A DNA stretch of 64,000 bases from Poriferisodalis sp965208555 (lineage in GTDB: Bacteria; Actinomycetota; Acidimicrobiia; Acidimicrobiales; Poriferisodalaceae), in NCBI RefSeq assembly GCF_965208555.1, contig NZ_OZ242342.1:1364001-1428000 (forward strand), read 5' to 3'. Positions 54,675 to 63,004 of this stretch are shown piece after piece. Position numbers and translations under genes: made by a program. Each line of letters starts with the position of its first letter. Position 1 is the stretch's first letter. The notes under the pieces were generated by a model, which was given only the letters and a program-made list of their open reading frames with translations, searched no databases and was not told the DNA's origin.

Positions 54675-55782
54675 GTTCGCACCCTCAGAGCTCGCTGCGG
54701 ACCCCGACACTGGGCGTGACCGCCTCACACGGCTCGCGGTCGGCACTGCGCCGCTGCTCACGCCCGAGCAGGTCGCTGCCACGGCCGACGCCATCGAGGC
54801 CTGCCAGCAGCCGGACGGTCTCATCCTGTGGTTCGACGGCGGGCACGCGGACCCGTGGAATCACGTCGAGGCCGCCATGGCGCTCGCATCGGCGGGGCGC
54901 CACCGGGCGGCCGAAGACGCGTACGGGTGGCTGCGGACGAACCAGCACGACGCCGGCAGCTGGCACAACTACTACACCGCCGACGGCATCAAGGATTCCA
55001 AGGTCGACACCAACTGCTGCGCCTACGTCGCGGTCGGTGTGTGGCATCACTGGCTCGCCGCCGGCGACCGCGGATTCGTCGAGTCAATGTGGCCGACGGT
55101 CGAGCGGGCGCTCGACTTCGTTGTCGGCCTGCGCAAACCCACCGGCCACATCCCGTGGGCGGTGCACGCCAACGGCACACCGTGGCCGTATGCATTGCTC
55201 ACCGGGTCGTCGTCGATCGCCCACTCGCTTCGCTGCGGCATCGCCCTGGCGCGCCTGCTGGGACGCAAGCGCCCGCGCTGGGAGCGGTCTGCCACCGAGA
55301 TCGAGCGCCTGATCCGTCACCGACCGGACTCGTTCGAGCCCAAGGACCGCTGGGCGATGGACTGGTACTACCCGGTGCTGTGCGGCGCGCTCGACGGTGC
55401 GCAGGCACGAGCTCATCTCGCGGCCGCCGCACCGAAGTTCCTGCTGCCTCAAGGCGTGCGCTGTGTGGCCGACCAGGCCTGGGTGACCGCAGCAGAGACC
55501 TGCGAGTGCGCGCTCGCCTACCTGCGCACCGGCGACGCCGTCGCCGCTCGCCGGCTCTTCGAGGCCACGTCGGCGATGCGAAACGCCGACGGCAGCTACT
55601 ACACCGGCTGGGTGGTGCCCCAGAGCAGGACGTTTCCGGACGCCGAACGCTCCAGCTACACCGCCGCGGCCGTGCTGCTGGCCGCTGACGCGCTCGACCG
55701 GCGCAGCGGCGCCGCCGACGCGCTCATCACGACGCCAGCGGTGTCGACGGCGAGCCTGACGACGACACCGTCGACGAGCTGA
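54664..55782 (+). CDS. Prenyltransferase/six-hairpin-like helical barrel protein
   Basis: From ATG 54664 the protein has 372 residues; the frame is open from 54622. It is rich in Trp, Asp and Ala helices: LILWFDGGHADPWNHVEAAM, AYGWLRTNQHDAGSW, YYTADGIKDSKVDTNCCAYV and VDTN/WAMDWYYP repeats. This resembles the (alpha/alpha)-barrel of squalene cyclase or glycosidase-type six-hairpin proteins, annotated as prenyltransferase-like in related clusters. Catalytic residues cannot be assigned. It overlaps the methyltransferase by 11 bases. The last residues are Thr/Ser-rich and overlap the convergent methyltransferase gene by 56 bases. Confidence 0.65.
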   Translation: MQPEFAPSELAADPDTGRDRLTRLAVGTAPLLTPEQVAATADAIEACQQPDGLILWFDGGHADPWNHVEAAMALASAGRHRAAEDAYGWLRTNQHDAGSWHNYYTADGIKDSKVDTNCCAYVAVGVWHHWLAAGDRGFVESMWPTVERALDFVVGLRKPTGHIPWAVHANGTPWPYALLTGSSSIAHSLRCGIALARLLGRKRPRWERSATEIERLIRHRPDSFEPKDRWAMDWYYPVLCGALDGAQARAHLAAAAPKFLLPQGVRCVADQAWVTAAETCECALAYLRTGDAVAARRLFEATSAMRNADGSYYTGWVVPQSRTFPDAERSSYTAAAVLLAADALDRRSGAADALITTPAVSTASLTTTPSTS

Positions 55783-56392
55783 GCGGCCGACGCACAACGC
55801 GCAGGCTGCCTTTGGCGGCGTGCTCGACGAAGCCGTCGTCCAGGGCTCGCAGCCAGATCTCATATGGGGGCCGCCCGCCGTCGGCGGGATTCGGGAACAC
55901 GTCGTGGATGGCCAGCAGGCCGCCGGGCATCACCTTGGGCGACCACGCCTCATAGTCGGCGTGGGCGGGGGCGTCACCGTGGCCGCCGTCGATGAACACC
56001 AGCGCCGCGCTGCCGAAATGCGCGGCCACGGCGACCGAGTCGCCCACGATGGCCACGACGGTGTCTTCCAGACCGGCGTCGATGAGTGTCCGCCGCAGGA
56101 GGGGCAGCGAATCCATGCGACCGGTTTGGGCGTCCAGCAGCTCAGGGTCGTGATGCTCCCAGCCCGCCTGCATCTCCTCCGAGCCCCGGTGGTGGTCGAT
56201 GGTGAACAGCACCTCACCAACCGCGGCAGCCGCCGCCCCCAGGTACACCGCCGACTTGCCGCAGTACGAGCCGATCTCCACCAGCGGTCCCCGCGGGGCG
56301 GCCTCGGCGGCAGCCCGGTACAGCGCCAAGCCCTCGTCGTGAGGCATGAAGCCCTTCACCTGCTGGGCCAGCACCGCCAGCTCGGGGTTCAT
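55727..56392 (-). CDS. Class I SAM methyltransferase (Methyltransf_24-like)
   Basis: This 221-residue protein has RGPLVEIGSYCGKSAVYLGA (motif I), VLFTIDHHRGSEEM, AALVFIDGGHGDAPAHADYE and VMPGGLLAIHDVF. This is the Methyltransf_24 type, often acting on sugars or small molecules in glycan clusters. Its 3' end overlaps the convergent barrel gene by 56 bases, and its start overlaps the GtrA gene stop by four bases (ATGA). Confidence 0.85.
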   Translation of the reverse strand: MNPELAVLAQQVKGFMPHDEGLALYRAAAEAAPRGPLVEIGSYCGKSAVYLGAAAAAVGEVLFTIDHHRGSEEMQAGWEHHDPELLDAQTGRMDSLPLLRRTLIDAGLEDTVVAIVGDSVAVAAHFGSAALVFIDGGHGDAPAHADYEAWSPKVMPGGLLAIHDVFPNPADGGRPPYEIWLRALDDGFVEHAAKGSLRVVRRPLSSSTVSSSGSPSTPLAS

Positions 56393-56850
56393 CGGTGCTC
56401 AGACGTTGGGCCCGCCGCGGGACGGGCATCGGGATGACTACCGGCCTGGGTTTCGGCTCGGGCGAACAGCACCCGGTCCAGCAGGATGAACTTCCCCGCC
56501 CACAGCACCCCGAATCCGATGAGGTTCGCCGCCGAGACCGCCACCGCGGACTGCCACCACATGTCTGCAAGCCCAACCAGCCCAGTGGAGATGCCGAGCC
56601 CGGCGAGGCTGTATGCCCAGAAGGGCAGGATCTCGCCGGTGAGCGAGTGCCGGTCGGTGCGAGACCACACCCATCGCCGGTTGGCGTAGTAGGCCGGCCC
56701 AGCGGCAACGCACACCGCCACGACGTTGGCCACGACCGCAGGCCACCCCAGCACCGCATAGGCCACAACCAGCACGGTCTGGGTCACCACCACCGTGCCG
56801 GCCGAGACCGCGCTGTAGCCGACCAGCCGACCGAAGAGCCCCCACCTCAT
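56389..56850 (-). CDS. GtrA-family membrane protein
   Basis: This 153-residue protein has four membrane segments (about 8-30, 35-55, 78-98, 104-124) with the motif PAYYANRRWVW between the second and third. GtrA proteins help flip or present polyprenyl-linked sugars for glycosylation of envelope polymers. The C-terminal 25 residues are hydrophilic. It is upstream of the overlapping methyltransferase gene and near the GT4/methyltransferase cluster, supporting a role in cell-envelope glycosylation. Confidence 0.85.
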   Translation of the reverse strand: MRWGLFGRLVGYSAVSAGTVVVTQTVLVVAYAVLGWPAVVANVVAVCVAAGPAYYANRRWVWSRTDRHSLTGEILPFWAYSLAGLGISTGLVGLADMWWQSAVAVSAANLIGFGVLWAGKFILLDRVLFARAETQAGSHPDARPAAGPTSEHR

Positions 56851-56922
56851 CGCCGGTGCCTCACTGCGGGAGTTTCAGGGCGCGGGGCAGTGGACCGGGG
56901 TGTCGCAGGCGAAGCGCAGAAA

Positions 56923-57426
56923 TCACTGCTCCGCTGGTGCATTCGGGCGGTAGAAGACCGCCAGCAGCAGCAGCGTGGAGACCAGACCGCCGGCGATGGC
57001 GACCACGAACCAGACCGGCCCGCTCCAGTCGAGGCCCAGCGCGTTGTCAACCGACCAGTCGCCGGGACCGGTAGCCGCCACTGCCGCTGCTGCCACAGCC
57101 AAGACAAACACGTACTCCCAGCCTTCCCGGATGATGAAGAAGCCGTTCTTGCGGTGGCCGACCCACCCTGCGGTTGTCATCACGCCGATGAACGCCATCG
57201 CGCTCAGCGGCGTCAGCAGCCCGAGCGCCAAACCGAAGCCGGCGCCGATCTCGGTGAGAGCGGCAAGGTAGGCGTGCAGCAGGCCCGGCCGCAGACCTTC
57301 GGCGGCGAACCAGTTGCCGACACCGCGGATGCCGCCGCGGAACTTGGCGATGCCGTGCAGCGCCAGGGTGACGCCGACGATGACCCGCAAGACGAACAGG
57401 CCCAAGTTGATGCTGTCAGGATCCAT
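56923..57426 (-). CDS. DoxX-family membrane protein
   Basis: This 167-residue protein has four hydrophobic segments and begins with LGLFVLRVIVGVTLALHGIAKFRGG, the DoxX opening with the LHG...K motif. AALTEIGAGFGLALGLLTPLS and a C-terminal VVAIAGGLVSTLLLLAVFY follow. DoxX-like proteins are poorly characterised membrane proteins; some act in oxidative stress with thiol or quinone partners. It is 72 bases upstream of the GtrA gene on the same strand. Confidence 0.85.
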   Translation of the reverse strand: MDPDSINLGLFVLRVIVGVTLALHGIAKFRGGIRGVGNWFAAEGLRPGLLHAYLAALTEIGAGFGLALGLLTPLSAMAFIGVMTTAGWVGHRKNGFFIIREGWEYVFVLAVAAAAVAATGPGDWSVDNALGLDWSGPVWFVVAIAGGLVSTLLLLAVFYRPNAPAEQ

Positions 57427-57473
57427 GTCGGCCGGGCCTCCTCAGTCGGCTTGGCAGGATTCGGGCACGGTAG

Positions 57474-57938
57474 TCAGAGTTCGAGCCGGTACACGTTGGT
57501 GTTCCGCAGGTTGAAGCCGAGCCGGGCATACAGGCGGTTGGCAGCCTCCCGGTCCGGCCGCGAGGTCAGGTCCACCGTGCGGGCGCCCGCATGCCGGGCA
57601 ATCTCGATGGCACGCTGATTGAGCGCGGCACCGATGCCGCGCCCCCGGGCCGCTTCGTCCACCACCACGTCCTCGATCCAAGCCCGCAGCCCGCTGGCCA
57701 GAGGAAAGAGCACCAGAATCATCGCACCCACGATCTCGTCTGCCCCGTCGCGGGCGATCAGCACCGTGTTGGCGGGATGACCAACGATGCGCTCCAACGC
57801 TGCGGCATCAGGCGGCGGCGACGACGACAGCTGCGGGTGCAACCGCGCGAACGCGCCCACCAGCTCATCGCCAACCCACTCGCACACCTCGATCAAGACA
57901 TCAGGGTTCCCCGAGCCAGCTTCAGCCACGCTGCGCAT
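57474..57938 (-). CDS. GNAT-family N-acetyltransferase
   Basis: This 154-residue protein has the GNAT fold: VLIEVCEWVGDELVGAFARL at the start, EIVGAMILVLFPLASGLRAW, then VVVDEAARGRGIGAALNQRA with the acetyl-CoA R-G-x-G-I-G loop, and RPDREAANRLYARLGFNLRN. It acetylates an unknown amine. It lies about 50 bases from the 93-bp hairpin element and is divergent from the PAC2 gene. Confidence 0.9.
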   Translation of the reverse strand: MRSVAEAGSGNPDVLIEVCEWVGDELVGAFARLHPQLSSSPPPDAAALERIVGHPANTVLIARDGADEIVGAMILVLFPLASGLRAWIEDVVVDEAARGRGIGAALNQRAIEIARHAGARTVDLTSRPDREAANRLYARLGFNLRNTNVYRLEL

Positions 57939-57990
57939 CGTACGGCCACCGAACTTGCAGAGGGTGTGGGCCGGAAGGCACAGATGTCAT

Positions 57991-58083
57991 AGCTGCGGAG
58001 GCGGCAGGAGGCTCTGCGACGTTGCGACCTGCTGGATCGCTGGTCGCAGAGGGTTCTGTCGCCTCCGCAGCGGGCGCGCCTCA
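57991..58083. repeat. Dispersed 93-bp hairpin element, copy 2
   Basis: This copy aligns with 22535-22627 over 93 bases without gaps. Outer arms GCGGAGGCGGCAG and CTGTCGCCTCCGC pair with one G-T wobble; the middle stem CTCTGCGAC/GTCGCAGAG pairs perfectly. It fills the space between the divergent GNAT and PAC2 genes. Confidence 0.85.
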
Positions 58084-58126
58084 TTGCAGGGTGAGGCCGC
58101 AACAGGCTGCCGCTAGCCTCGCCGAC

Positions 58127-58990
58127 GTGGGCCATCTTGAGTGGTTGGAGCGACCCGAACCCGGTAAGGACACCATCCTCATCGCAGCGTTCTCGGGCTG
58201 GAACGACGCCGGCGATGCGGCCACCGAGTCCGCCAAGTACCTGCGCCGACGCTTCCGCTGCCACCCGGTGGCCCATATCGACCCCGAGTACTTCTACGAC
58301 TTCGCCTCGGTGCGGCCCAGCGTGCAGGTGACCGACGGCGAGCGGAAGATCGACTGGCCCACGCCCGACGTGCGCATCGGCGAGGTCGACGACGGCCGGC
58401 CCGTGGTGACCGTGCTCGGCGTGGAGCCTCGGCTGCGCTGGCGCACCTTCTGCGACGTCATCATCGAGATGGCCAATTCGCTGGGCGTGTCCACCGTGGT
58501 GACGCTGGGCGCGCTGCTCACCGACACCCACCACAACGCGCCGGTCAATGTGGTGGGCGCATCCAACAACGCTGCCCTCAACCTGAACATGGGGCTGCGC
58601 CAGTCGACCTACGAGGGCCCCACCGGGATCATCGGCGTGCTGAACGACGCCTGCCACCGGGCGGGTTTTGACAGCGTGTCATTCTGGGCCACCGTGCCCA
58701 CCTACGTGCACAACTACCCCTCGCCGAAGGCCGCCCTGGCGCTCGCCGAGCGGGTGGGGCAGTTCTTGGGCGTCTCGCTCGGCGAATCCGAGCTACACAG
58801 CGCCGCCGCCAACTACGGCCGCCAGATCGACGAACTGGTCGCCGGCGACGACACGCTGGCCCAGTACGCGCAACAGATCCTCGAGGAGTCCGCCGCCGAA
58901 GCCGTCGAGGACTTCAGCGAGATGGTCGAGAACCCCGACGGCCTCATCGACGAGCTGGAGCAGTTCCTGCGTCAGCAGGAACCAGATTGA
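58127..58990 (+). CDS. PAC2-family protein
   Basis: From GTG 58127 the protein has 287 residues. TILIAAFSGWNDAGDAATES is the PAC2 opening, followed by RPVVTVLGVEPRLRWRTFCD, VVTLGALLTDTHHNAPVNVV, and GPTGIIGVLNDACHRAGF with the conserved PTGIxG. PAC2 proteins resemble archaeal/eukaryotic proteasome assembly chaperones; actinobacterial members are about 280-300 residues and their partner is unproven. A C-terminal acidic helix (AEAVEDFSEMVENPDGLIDEL) is typical. Upstream GTG codons (58091) or the frame start at 58022 are alternatives, the latter within the hairpin element. Confidence 0.85.
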   Translation: MGHLEWLERPEPGKDTILIAAFSGWNDAGDAATESAKYLRRRFRCHPVAHIDPEYFYDFASVRPSVQVTDGERKIDWPTPDVRIGEVDDGRPVVTVLGVEPRLRWRTFCDVIIEMANSLGVSTVVTLGALLTDTHHNAPVNVVGASNNAALNLNMGLRQSTYEGPTGIIGVLNDACHRAGFDSVSFWATVPTYVHNYPSPKAALALAERVGQFLGVSLGESELHSAAANYGRQIDELVAGDDTLAQYAQQILEESAAEAVEDFSEMVENPDGLIDELEQFLRQQEPD

Positions 58991-59049
58991 TCAGCTGCGC
59001 CGAAATTCACGAGAGTTACTGAGAAGCAGCGGGCTAGCGTCGAACGCGG

Positions 59050-59098
59050 CGCAGCGCCCCTGCGAACCAGAAATGCCAACTGAGCCGGGGGCGCTGCG
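59050..59098. repeat. 11-bp inverted repeat between convergent genes
   Basis: CGCAGCGCCCC (59050-59060) and GGGGCGCTGCG (59088-59098) are perfect inverted copies with 27 bases between. The element lies in the 58991-59147 gap after the PAC2 gene and before the glnD stop. A terminator-like role is possible, but there is no T-run. Confidence 0.45.
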
Positions 59099-59147
59099 TC
59101 ACTTCGGACTGTAACCGGGCATCGCGGCAACCGGCAAGAGAATTGCG

Positions 59148-61478
59148 CTAGGCGAGGGCGTGGCGCAGGGCCAGCTCTACCTCGCGCTGGTGTGCCTCAT
59201 CGATGACCGGCCCGTCGGGACCGACCACGTAGAACGAGTCGACCACCTCGTTCGCGAGCGTCTGGATCTTGGCCGATCGGATGTCGAGCCCCATCTCGGC
59301 CAGCACCCGCGTCACCTTGTACAGCACGCCGATGTGGTCCTCAGTGCGGACCTCCACGATCGTCGCCCCGGTGGCCGACTCGGCGTCGAACGTGACGCTG
59401 GTGGCAGCCCGCGTGGCGGACAGTGCCCGCCGCCGCCGGTACACCCGCGCGCGCTCGGCGATGCGCGCCTCCAGCGCCAGGTGCCCTCGCAGCGACCGGC
59501 GTACGTCGAAGGTGACCCGGTCCCAGTCCACCGGCGTGTCGGGCGGGACGATGCGGAACGACGACACTGCCATGCCCGCCGGGCTCGAATAGGCGTCGGC
59601 CTGCAGCACGTCGAGCCCGCGCAGCGCCAGCACGCCCGCGGCCCGGCTGAACAGGCCCCGCTCGTCGGGCGCCACCACGGTCAGCACGTCGTCCTCGGCT
59701 CGCAGCGCCACCTCGCCGGCCGCCATCAGCTCCACCACCTCTTGGGTCAGCAGCCGACGGTGGCCCGGGGGTGCCTGATCGGCACCGCTCATGTGCTCGG
59801 TGGTCATCTCGACCAGGGCGGTCACCAGGTTCGACGTCCACTCCCCCCAGGCCATCGGCCCGGTGGCCAGGCAGTCCGCCTCGGTCATCACGGCCAGCAG
59901 CTCCAGGAACTCCGGCGTCTGGGCCGCCCGGGCGACCGTGGCGACCGTGAGCGGGTCATCGAGGTCGCGGCGCGTAGCGACGTCGGTCAGCAGCAGGTGA
60001 TGCTGCACCAAGCGCACCAGGGTGTCGGCGTCGTCGGCGCTCCAGCCGCAGCGCCGGGCGATGGGGCCTGCCAGCCGCATCCCTGCCTGCGTGTGGTCGC
60101 CGGGGTAGCCCTTGCCGATGTCGTGCAGTAGCGCTCCCATCACCAGCAGGTCGGGGCGAGCCACCCGATGCGTGAAGCGGGCTGCGGTGGCGACGGCCTC
60201 AAGCAGGTGGCGGTCCACCGTGAACCGGTGGTAGCGGGATCGCTGGGGGCGATTGCGGTTGGGCGCCCACTCGGGCAGCACCCGGGTCCACACGTCGAAG
60301 TAGTCGAGCGTCTCGATGACATCGATGGCCTTGTGCCCGCAGCTCAGCAGCTCCACGAACAGCGCTCGGGCGCCGTGGGGCCACGGATCCGGGAAGGGTG
60401 CCTGGCGCTCGGCCAGCTTGTCGAGGCTGGTCCGGCTGATCGGCATCCCGCTGCGGGCCGACTGCACCGCCGCATGCAGCACCAGCACGACGTCGGCCGC
60501 CGGATCTCCGTCGATTACCAGCTCGCCGTCGCGCACCGACAGCCCGGCGATATCGATATCGAACCCAGCAGGCTCGGCGTGCTCGCGGGCGACGCTGGAC
60601 CACAGCTGGTCCGACAGGAACGCGATGATGCGCCCGGCGTGCGCGATCTCGGCCATGAAGGCGTCAGCGTCGACCGCACGGAGACGCTGCGCCACGGCGT
60701 CCTGGTCGTCGGCGGACAGCACGTCGCTGCGCAGGCCGGTGGTGCGATGCAGCTCCACCCGGGCCCGCAGCAACGTCTGGTAGGCCTCGGCCAGACGCTC
60801 GGTGTCTGCGGCGGGAAGTTCGACGTCCGCCAGTTGTGCCCAGCCGATCGCGTGTGCGTCACGCAACCCGCCACGGCCGGTCTTCAGGTCGGGCTCCAGC
60901 AGGAAGGCCACCTCGCCGCTCTGGCTGTGACGGCGGCTCACGGCACGCTGCAGTTCGTCGAGCCGCTGGGAGGCGTTCTGGTGCCAGTCGGCCCCCACTC
61001 CCTCGATGAGCCGTGCCGTCAGGGCCTCATCACCTGCGAGGTGGCGGGCATCCACGAGCGCCGTTGCTGTGTCGATGTCCGAGGCGGCGAGTTCCAGCGT
61101 TTCCGGCAGCGACCGCACGGCGTGGCCCAGCTTCAGCTTCTCGTCCCAGATCGGGTACCACAGGCGGTCGGCCAGATTGCCGCCATGCGAGCTGTCCCCG
61201 AGTGCTCCGCCGCCCTCCAGCAGCGCATCACGGCCGTCGTGCAGCAGGAGCAGGTCGATGTCGCTGCCGGGGCACAGCTCGCCGCGGCCGTAGCCGCCGA
61301 CGGCCACCAGCGACACGCCCGTGCCTTCAGCCTCGGAACCAGCCAGCCCGCACGCTGCAGCCTCCGTCTCGAAGCGCTCAGCCAGCCACGAGTCGGTCAG
61401 TGCCGACAGCGCCGCCGGCAGTTCGGCTGCGTCGGCAGCCCCGATCAGCGCCGCTCGCCGCTCGCCGAACGACGTCAT
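59148..61478 (-). CDS. glnD: PII uridylyltransferase/uridylyl-removing enzyme
   Basis: This 776-residue protein has the nucleotidyltransferase site GYGRGELCPGSDIDLLLLHD (G71-S72, D73/D75), a GlnD-type helical linker, an HD phosphohydrolase domain with RPDLLVMGALLHDIGKGYPGDH and two C-terminal ACT domains (LTVVAPDERGLFSRAAGV and TEDHIGVLYKVTRVLAEM). The length and domain order match GlnD. It modifies the nitrogen-sensing PII protein according to glutamine. It overlaps the upstream unknown gene by four bases. No glnB is in the window. Confidence 0.95.
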   Translation of the reverse strand: MTSFGERRAALIGAADAAELPAALSALTDSWLAERFETEAAACGLAGSEAEGTGVSLVAVGGYGRGELCPGSDIDLLLLHDGRDALLEGGGALGDSSHGGNLADRLWYPIWDEKLKLGHAVRSLPETLELAASDIDTATALVDARHLAGDEALTARLIEGVGADWHQNASQRLDELQRAVSRRHSQSGEVAFLLEPDLKTGRGGLRDAHAIGWAQLADVELPAADTERLAEAYQTLLRARVELHRTTGLRSDVLSADDQDAVAQRLRAVDADAFMAEIAHAGRIIAFLSDQLWSSVAREHAEPAGFDIDIAGLSVRDGELVIDGDPAADVVLVLHAAVQSARSGMPISRTSLDKLAERQAPFPDPWPHGARALFVELLSCGHKAIDVIETLDYFDVWTRVLPEWAPNRNRPQRSRYHRFTVDRHLLEAVATAARFTHRVARPDLLVMGALLHDIGKGYPGDHTQAGMRLAGPIARRCGWSADDADTLVRLVQHHLLLTDVATRRDLDDPLTVATVARAAQTPEFLELLAVMTEADCLATGPMAWGEWTSNLVTALVEMTTEHMSGADQAPPGHRRLLTQEVVELMAAGEVALRAEDDVLTVVAPDERGLFSRAAGVLALRGLDVLQADAYSSPAGMAVSSFRIVPPDTPVDWDRVTFDVRRSLRGHLALEARIAERARVYRRRRALSATRAATSVTFDAESATGATIVEVRTEDHIGVLYKVTRVLAEMGLDIRSAKIQTLANEVVDSFYVVGPDGPVIDEAHQREVELALRHALA

Positions 61479-62104
61479 CGCATTCCCTCTGCTTCATCAC
61501 GCCTCGCAGGCTCGGCCGTGTCGTCGCGCCTCGCAGGCTCGGCCGTGTCGTCGCGCCTCGCAGGCTCGGCCGTGTCGTCGCGCCTCGCAGGCTCGGCCGA
61601 ACGCCGGCGCTGCAGCACCTCGAACGCCTTCGCTGCGCCCCAGGCGATGCCCACCGGGCCCAGCTCAGGATCGATGTCGGCGAACGAGGCCGGGGTCAGC
61701 CCGTAGGGATCATCAGGAAATCGGGAGGCGACGAAGTCGTCGCGGTCGGGTGCCGGCACGCCGCCGTCCGCCAGCACCTGCGTGGGAAACCGCACGGCGC
61801 CGCGCAGCACGCTCAGGGGTGTGCTGTGCTGCTGGTCGACATCGGTCGCCAGCAGCGCCCGCAGCGGCGGGCCGATCGCGGCGGCGCAGTGCTCGCCAGC
61901 CGCTCGTGCCTGCTCGCTGAGCCCCGCAGCGGCGACGCCTGCCCGCTCGCAGGCCTCGACGACACAACGCTCCACCCAGCCGGGCAACGCAGCGAGCACC
62001 CCGGCGGCCAGCAGCTCGGCGGCGTCATCCACTGTGTCTATGCGCCTCGCAGGCTCGGCCGTGTCTATGCGCCTCGCAGGCTCGGCCGTGCCGGTTGCGC
62101 TCAT
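61475..62104 (-). CDS. Unknown protein with repeated TAEPARRDD ends
   Basis: I do not recognise this 209-residue protein. The core (about 25-165) is Ala-rich and helical, with GWVERCVVEACERAGVAAAG and GPPLRALLATDVDQQHSTPL, then VRFPTQVLADGGVPAPDRDD. Two copies of TAEPARR(I)D are at the N-terminus and four at the C-terminus. They are encoded by near-identical 27-bp units at 62043-62095 and 61501-61604. The core is probably a conserved actinobacterial protein; the ends look like recent additions. ATGA overlaps join it to larE upstream and glnD downstream, so it is part of that operon. Confidence 0.6.
   Translation of the reverse strand: MSATGTAEPARRIDTAEPARRIDTVDDAAELLAAGVLAALPGWVERCVVEACERAGVAAAGLSEQARAAGEHCAAAIGPPLRALLATDVDQQHSTPLSVLRGAVRFPTQVLADGGVPAPDRDDFVASRFPDDPYGLTPASFADIDPELGPVGIAWGAAKAFEVLQRRRSAEPARRDDTAEPARRDDTAEPARRDDTAEPARRDEAEGMR
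61501..61604. repeat. 27-bp tandem repeat, about four units
   Basis: The core GCCTCGCAGGCTCGGCCGTG recurs at 61501, 61528, 61555 and 61582 (the last unit slightly changed at its end). The 27-base period equals nine codons and keeps frame in the 61475-62104 gene, giving repeated TAEPARRDD. Two further units are at the other end of the same gene (62043 and 62070). Confidence 0.9.
62036..62095. repeat. 27-bp repeat, two units at the 5' end of the same gene
   Basis: TGTCTATGCGCCTCGCAGG, then CTCGGCCG occurs twice, 27 bases apart (cores at 62043 and 62070). The core is the same as in the array at 61501-61604, with TCTAT in place of TCGTC, giving Ile instead of Asp in the peptide. Confidence 0.85.
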
Positions 62105-62955
62105 CGTTCGGCCTCTTGGGCAGGCGTGGGGACCACGCAGTTGCCGTCCGCAAGAGCGCCGTTGAGGTTGCCCGAGCGGAAGCCCTCCAGGTCGAGTGTG
62201 ACGTAGCGGTAGCCGACGCCGCTGATCGCCTCCACGACGGCTTCACGCCGCCGTACTGCTTCGGCGAGGTCGTCAAGCGGCAGCTCGATGCGCGCCGTGT
62301 CCCCGTAGTCGCGCACCCGCAGCTGCCCGAAGCCCAGCCGGCGCAGTGCCGCCTCGGCCCGATCAAGTCGCGCCAGCAGCGGCACCGTCACCTGCGTGCC
62401 GTAGGGCACCCGCGAGGCCAGGCATGCCGCGGCGGGCTTGTCCCACGTGCGCAGGCCCAGCTCGGCGCTGACCGTGCGGACCTCGGCCTTGGTGAAGCCC
62501 GCCTCCACCAGCGGGAAGCGCGCACCACGGTCGCGTGCTGCGTGCTGGCCCGGCCGATGATCGCCGAGGTCGTCGAGGTTCACGCCGAGCACCACCGTCG
62601 CGCCCTGCGCCGCCGCCAAGGGTTCAAGCTGATCCATGAGGGCCGACTTGCAGTGGAAGCACCGGTCGGCGTCGTTGACGCGATACGCGGCGCGCGACAT
62701 CTCGTCGGTCTCGACGGTCTGCCACGCGAGTCCCCACTCGGCTGCCAAGGCGGCACAGTCGGCCGCCTCATCGGTCGCGAGGCTGGGCGAGACGGCCGTC
62801 ACGCAGTACGCCTGGTCGCCGAGCACGTCGTTGGCCGCCCAGGCCACCAGCGACGAATCAACACCGCCGCTGAAGGCCACCACTACCGGTCCCGACTGAG
62901 AGAAGACGCCCCGCAACCGCTCGATCGAGCCGTTCGCGGGCTCAGCGCCGGTCAT
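62101..62955 (-). CDS. larE: LarE-type sacrificial sulfur transferase
   Basis: From ATG 62955 (GGGAG seven bases upstream) the protein has 284 residues; an ATG at 62985 is a less favoured alternative. VVVAFSGGVDSSLVAWA (about 24-40) is the PP-loop ATP site, followed by DRCFHCKSALMDQL, VVLGVNLDDLGDHRPG and KPAAACLASRVPYG with the presumed sacrificial Cys. LarE inserts sulfur into the nickel-pincer precursor used by lactate racemase-like enzymes. LarB, LarC and LarA are not in the window. It is downstream of the acyl-CoA dehydrogenase gene and overlaps the next gene by four bases. Confidence 0.9.
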   Translation of the reverse strand: MTGAEPANGSIERLRGVFSQSGPVVVAFSGGVDSSLVAWAANDVLGDQAYCVTAVSPSLATDEAADCAALAAEWGLAWQTVETDEMSRAAYRVNDADRCFHCKSALMDQLEPLAAAQGATVVLGVNLDDLGDHRPGQHAARDRGARFPLVEAGFTKAEVRTVSAELGLRTWDKPAAACLASRVPYGTQVTVPLLARLDRAEAALRRLGFGQLRVRDYGDTARIELPLDDLAEAVRRREAVVEAISGVGYRYVTLDLEGFRSGNLNGALADGNCVVPTPAQEAER

Positions 62956-63004
62956 GTCGTCGCTCCCGCCCTCGCCCCGTGCCATCGATGCGAGATCTGT
63001 GCCC

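Noticed and set aside
61501..61604. Possible CRISPR-like array
   Set aside because: The 27-bp units are directly joined, in frame with the gene, and have no unique spacers.
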